In this document: positions 61,030 through 64,000 of the stretch, piece by piece
Numbering within the stretch: the first letter of the stretch is position 1
Layout of the letters: the number at the start of each line of letters is the position of its first letter
Source: an uncultured Acetobacteraceae bacterium
Lineage (GTDB): Bacteria > Pseudomonadota > Alphaproteobacteria > Acetobacterales > Acetobacteraceae
Direction: 5' to 3'
DNA: 64,000 nucleotides
Assembly: GCA_903895595.1 (NCBI GenBank)
Contig: CAITUP010000011.1
Location: forward strand, 1-64,000
Translations under genes and position numbers: made by a program
The notes under the pieces: generated by a model
What the model was told of the DNA's origin: nothing
The model's input: only the letters and a program-made list of their open reading frames with translations
Databases searched by the model: none

Positions 61030-63036
61030 ATGCTTGACTTTTCGCCGTTTGGTCCCGATACCGCGCCCGTCGCGCGTGAGCGGGCGTCCGGCGCTGGCCA
61101 TTCGGCCGCGGATGCGATCGTTGCGGTAGATTTCGCGACTCAGCCATCGACAGGACCCGATTTGACCGACCCCTCGACCGCCCCGGCGGAACCGACCGAC
61201 CACGCGCCGCTTGGCGATGCTCCCATTGGCGAAGTTGTGGCCATGCCCGAACTGCCGTTCCCGGCGCCCGCGCCTGACGTGCCGGCGGCCGAAATCGAAC
61301 CGGAAGCGCCGGTGGCGATAGAGGTTGTGGCCGAAGCCGCGCCCGCGGAACCGGAGGCACCGGTCGCGATCGCCGCGGCGGTGGAACCCGAACCCAAACC
61401 CGAACCGGCCGAATTGTCGGAAACCGAACAGGAAGAAGCCGACGCTTGGCGCGCCGCCGAGGAACCGTCGGACGAACCTGAGGAACCCGCCGAACCGCCG
61501 CGCCCGCTGTTTTCGGACCTCGGGCTGTCGCCGGAAGTGCTGCATGCCATCGACGACATGGGCTACCGGCACCCGACGCCGATCCAGGAACAGGCCATCC
61601 CCTATGTTCTGATGGGACGGGATGTGCTGGGCACGGCGCAGACCGGCACCGGCAAGACGGCCGGGTTCACGCTGCCGATGCTCGATATCCTGTCCGGTTC
61701 TCGTGCCCGCGCCCGCATGCCGCGCAGTTTGATCCTGGAGCCGACGCGCGAACTGGCGTTGCAGGTCGCGGAAAATTTCGTCCAGTACGGCAAATACCTG
61801 AAGCTGACGCACGCGCTGATCATCGGCGGCGAGAGCATGTCGGATCAGAAGGAAGTCCTGAACAAGGGCGTCGATGTGCTGATCGCCACGCCGGGCCGGC
61901 TGATCGACATGTTCGATCGCGGCCTGATGCTGCTGACGGACGCCAAGCTGCTGGTGATCGACGAAGCCGACCGCATGCTGGACATGGGCTTCATCCCCGA
62001 CGTGGAACGCATCGTGTCGATGCTGCCGCCGGGGCGTCAGACGCTGTTTTTCTCGGCGACCATGGGGCCGGAAATTCGCCGCCTGGCCGACGCGTTTTTG
62101 CAAAACCCCAAGGAAATCGCGGTTTCGCGCGCTGCATCGGTGGCGACGACCATCACCGCCGGTCTGGCGTTGGTCGCCGAACACGACAAGCGCGAAGCGC
62201 TGCGCCGTCTGATCCGGTCGGAAAACGTGCAGAACGCGCTGATTTTCTGCAACCGCAAGGTCGACGTCGATATTCTCTATAAATCGCTGAGCAAGCACCA
62301 GTTCAGCGCCGGCGCCCTGCATGGCGATATGGCACAGACCGTGCGCTTCGCCACGCTGGAGAAATTCAAGGCCGGCGAGCTCCGCCTGCTGGTGTGTTCG
62401 GATGTCGCCGCGCGCGGCATCGACATCGGCGGGTTGTCGCATGTGTTCAATTTCGACGTGCCGCATCACGCCGAGGATTACGTCCACCGCATCGGCCGGA
62501 CAGGCCGAGCGGGGTTGGAAGGACGGGCGTTCACGATCGCCGCGCCGACGGATCGCTTCGCGGTGGAAGCCATCGAGAAGTTGACCGGCAATCCGATCCC
62601 GCCCGTGATCGTACCCGGCCTCGATCCCGTGGATTGGGCGGAAGGCGACGGCCGCAAGCGCCGTGGCCGCGGTGCGCCGAAGAAGGCGGCCGCCGAACCC
62701 CGCAAAGCCGCCAGCCGGGAACGCGCCCCGCGCGAAGAAAAGCCGATGCGGGAAGCGCGTCCGCCGCGCGAACGCACACCCCGCGCGCCGCGGGAAGTCG
62801 TGGCTCCGGTCGAGGAAATTCGCGCCGAACCGGTTGTCGCCGAACGCCCCCGCTACGAACGGGAACGTGATCGCGACCGTGGGGATCGCGACCGGGCACG
62901 CGGCGGACGCGACCGTTTCCGCCGCGACGACGACCTCGGGCCGACGGTGCTGGGCTTCGGCGACGATATTCCCGCCTTCATGCTGCTGCGCACACGCACC
63001 CCCCAACGCATTCAGGAGACGGAGTCAGACGCATGA
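61030..63036 (+). CDS. DEAD-box RNA helicase (RhlE/DeaD-like) with N-terminal acidic extension
   Basis: A 668-residue helicase. The core runs from about residue 160: [28 protein letters not shown] (Q motif), [40 protein letters not shown] and [10 protein letters not shown]. The first ~155 residues are Pro/Ala/Glu-rich and unlike the core; a downstream start cannot be excluded. The C-terminal ~95 residues are Arg-rich, typical of RNA binding. Divergent from the acyl-CoA ligase. Confidence 0.9.
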   Translation: MLDFSPFGPDTAPVARERASGAGHSAADAIVAVDFATQPSTGPDLTDPSTAPAEPTDHAPLGDAPIGEVVAMPELPFPAPAPDVPAAEIEPEAPVAIEVVAEAAPAEPEAPVAIAAAVEPEPKPEPAELSETEQEEADAWRAAEEPSDEPEEPAEPPRPLFSDLGLSPEVLHAIDDMGYRHPTPIQEQAIPYVLMGRDVLGTAQTGTGKTAGFTLPMLDILSGSRARARMPRSLILEPTRELALQVAENFVQYGKYLKLTHALIIGGESMSDQKEVLNKGVDVLIATPGRLIDMFDRGLMLLTDAKLLVIDEADRMLDMGFIPDVERIVSMLPPGRQTLFFSATMGPEIRRLADAFLQNPKEIAVSRAASVATTITAGLALVAEHDKREALRRLIRSENVQNALIFCNRKVDVDILYKSLSKHQFSAGALHGDMAQTVRFATLEKFKAGELRLLVCSDVAARGIDIGGLSHVFNFDVPHHAEDYVHRIGRTGRAGLEGRAFTIAAPTDRFAVEAIEKLTGNPIPPVIVPGLDPVDWAEGDGRKRRGRGAPKKAAAEPRKAASRERAPREEKPMREARPPRERTPRAPREVVAPVEEIRAEPVVAERPRYERERDRDRGDRDRARGGRDRFRRDDDLGPTVLGFGDDIPAFMLLRTRTPQRIQETESDA

Positions 63037-64000
63037 GCGCCAATCCCTTCAAGCCCTTCCAGTGGGACGACGCGCTGCGCCTGGATTCCCAACTGTCCGA
63101 AGACGAACGCGCGATCCGCGACGCGGCGCATGCCTACGCGCAGGACAAGTTGATGCCGCGCGTGCTGATGGCCAATCGCAATGAGTCGTTCGATCGCGAG
63201 ATCATGAACGAATTCGGCGAGATGGGTTTTCTCGGCGCCACGCTGGAAGGCTACGGCTGCGCCGGCGTGAATTACGTCAGCTACGGGTTGATTTCGCGCG
63301 AAGTGGAACGTGTCGATTCCGGCTATCGTTCCGCGTTTTCCGTGCAATCGTCGCTGGTGATGTTTCCGATCCACGCTTTCGGGTCGGAAGAACAACGGCA
63401 GAAATATCTGCCGAAACTGCGGTCCGGCGAACATGTCGGCTGCTTCGGCCTGACCGAACCGGATGCCGGGTCCGACCCCGCTTCGATGCGCACGCGGGCG
63501 AAGAAGGTCGATGGCGGGTTCATCCTGAACGGGTCGAAGACCTGGATCACCAATGCGCCGATCGCCGATACGTTGGTGGTTTGGGCGAAGGACGATGCCG
63601 GGGATATCCGTGGCTATATCCTCGAACGCGGGATGAAGGGGCTGACGCAGCCGAAGATCGAGGGGAAATTCTCGCTTCGCTGTTCCATCACCGGCATGAT
63701 CATGATGCAGGACGTGTTCGTCCCGGCGGAAAATCAGTTGCCGAATGTGAAGGGGCTGCGCGGGCCGTTCTCCTGCCTGAACAACGCCCGCTACGGCATT
63801 GCCTGGGGCGCGCTGGGCGCCGCCGAGTTCTGCTGGCACGCCGCGCGCGATTATACGCTGAACCGGCAGATGTTCGGCCGGCCGCTGGCCGGGACGCAGC
63901 TGATTCAGAAGAAGCTGGCGGACATGCAGACCGAGATCACGCTGGGGCTGCAGGCCGTGCTGCAACTCGGCCGCCTGATCGACGCGGAAAACGCCGCGCC
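63033..64000 (+). CDS. Acyl-CoA dehydrogenase, glutaryl-CoA dehydrogenase-like (partial)
   Basis: The frame starts at ATG 63033 inside the helicase stop codon (ATGA) and is still open at the window end, so only 322 residues are visible. Segments include [41 protein letters not shown], and [12 protein letters not shown], which match glutaryl-CoA dehydrogenases. The enzyme oxidises and decarboxylates glutaryl-CoA to crotonyl-CoA in lysine and tryptophan breakdown. The remaining ~75 residues lie beyond the window. Confidence 0.88.
   Translation, partial: MSANPFKPFQWDDALRLDSQLSEDERAIRDAAHAYAQDKLMPRVLMANRNESFDREIMNEFGEMGFLGATLEGYGCAGVNYVSYGLISREVERVDSGYRSAFSVQSSLVMFPIHAFGSEEQRQKYLPKLRSGEHVGCFGLTEPDAGSDPASMRTRAKKVDGGFILNGSKTWITNAPIADTLVVWAKDDAGDIRGYILERGMKGLTQPKIEGKFSLRCSITGMIMMQDVFVPAENQLPNVKGLRGPFSCLNNARYGIAWGALGAAEFCWHAARDYTLNRQMFGRPLAGTQLIQKKLADMQTEITLGLQAVLQLGRLIDAENAA

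Noticed and set aside
59030-61129. 699-codon plus-strand open frame
   Set aside because: Antisense to the acyl-CoA ligase; no motif, composition typical of a shadow frame.
60853-63006. 717-codon minus-strand open frame
   Set aside because: Antisense to the DEAD-box helicase, whose motifs are complete.

Overview
The window is high-GC DNA with the gene content of an alphaproteobacterium. It carries COQ7, ZapE, an rsmB-rpe-heparinase-purH run, a class II DAHP synthase, a CoA-transferase/enoyl-CoA hydratase operon, and many start-stop overlaps of the ATGA or TGATG type. An Acetobacteraceae or other Rhodospirillales origin is a plausible guess, but it is inferred from general knowledge and no marker gene here proves it.

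Layout. Positions 1-3200 hold two tandem secreted RTX-like proteins that share a C-terminal module; one is a metalloprotease. Positions 3300-9200 hold an M20 hydrolase with an HcnAB-like iron-sulfur/FAD pair, converging on an SDR-GMC-hydrolase operon. Positions 9280-15650 are housekeeping (rsmB, rpe, heparinase-like, glycosyltransferase, purH). Positions 15850-20005 are a minus-strand run with a SolA-like oxidase and an AMP-dependent ligase, divergent from a flavin monooxygenase. Positions 21580-24160 hold a HigBA module and aroG with an aromatic-rich leader peptide and attenuator. Positions 24160-28070 hold a divergent modA/modE pair with a ModE-type palindrome, an aldo-keto reductase, msrA-msrB, and a tfoX-like gene broken by a small mobile element. 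Positions 28100-41500 mix housekeeping genes (zapE, coq7, dsbB, queuosine transporter plus queA) with small enzymes and a CoA-transferase operon. Positions 41500-44315 form an ECF sigma/anti-sigma unit facing a Tat-exported phosphoesterase and a cupredoxin. Positions 44340-45524 encode a probable selenoprotein of the glycine/sarcosine/betaine reductase B type, with an in-frame UGA followed by a SECIS-like hairpin; conventional gene callers would split it. Then come a GNAT, a second NOL1/NOP2/Sun (RsmB-like) methyltransferase, a haloacid dehalogenase, guaB and the RNase P RNA.

Positions 50400-52550, next to rnpB, are an accessory patch of toxin-antitoxin modules and gene remnants. Positions 52550-64000 hold an aminotransferase, pgeF, a lipoprotein, a PEP-CTERM protein, a catabolic cluster with a RuBisCO-like protein and an NDP-forming acyl-CoA ligase, a DEAD-box helicase and the start of a glutaryl-CoA dehydrogenase-type gene.

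Two dispersed repeat families run through the window. One is a REP-like palindrome built on the half-site ATGGTCGGG, which has spawned a 24-bp tandem array. The other is a 140-175 bp MITE-like element with nested palindromes and a TA target. The most notable observations are the UGA-containing selenoprotein gene, the aroG attenuator, and the MITE insertion that disrupts tfoX.
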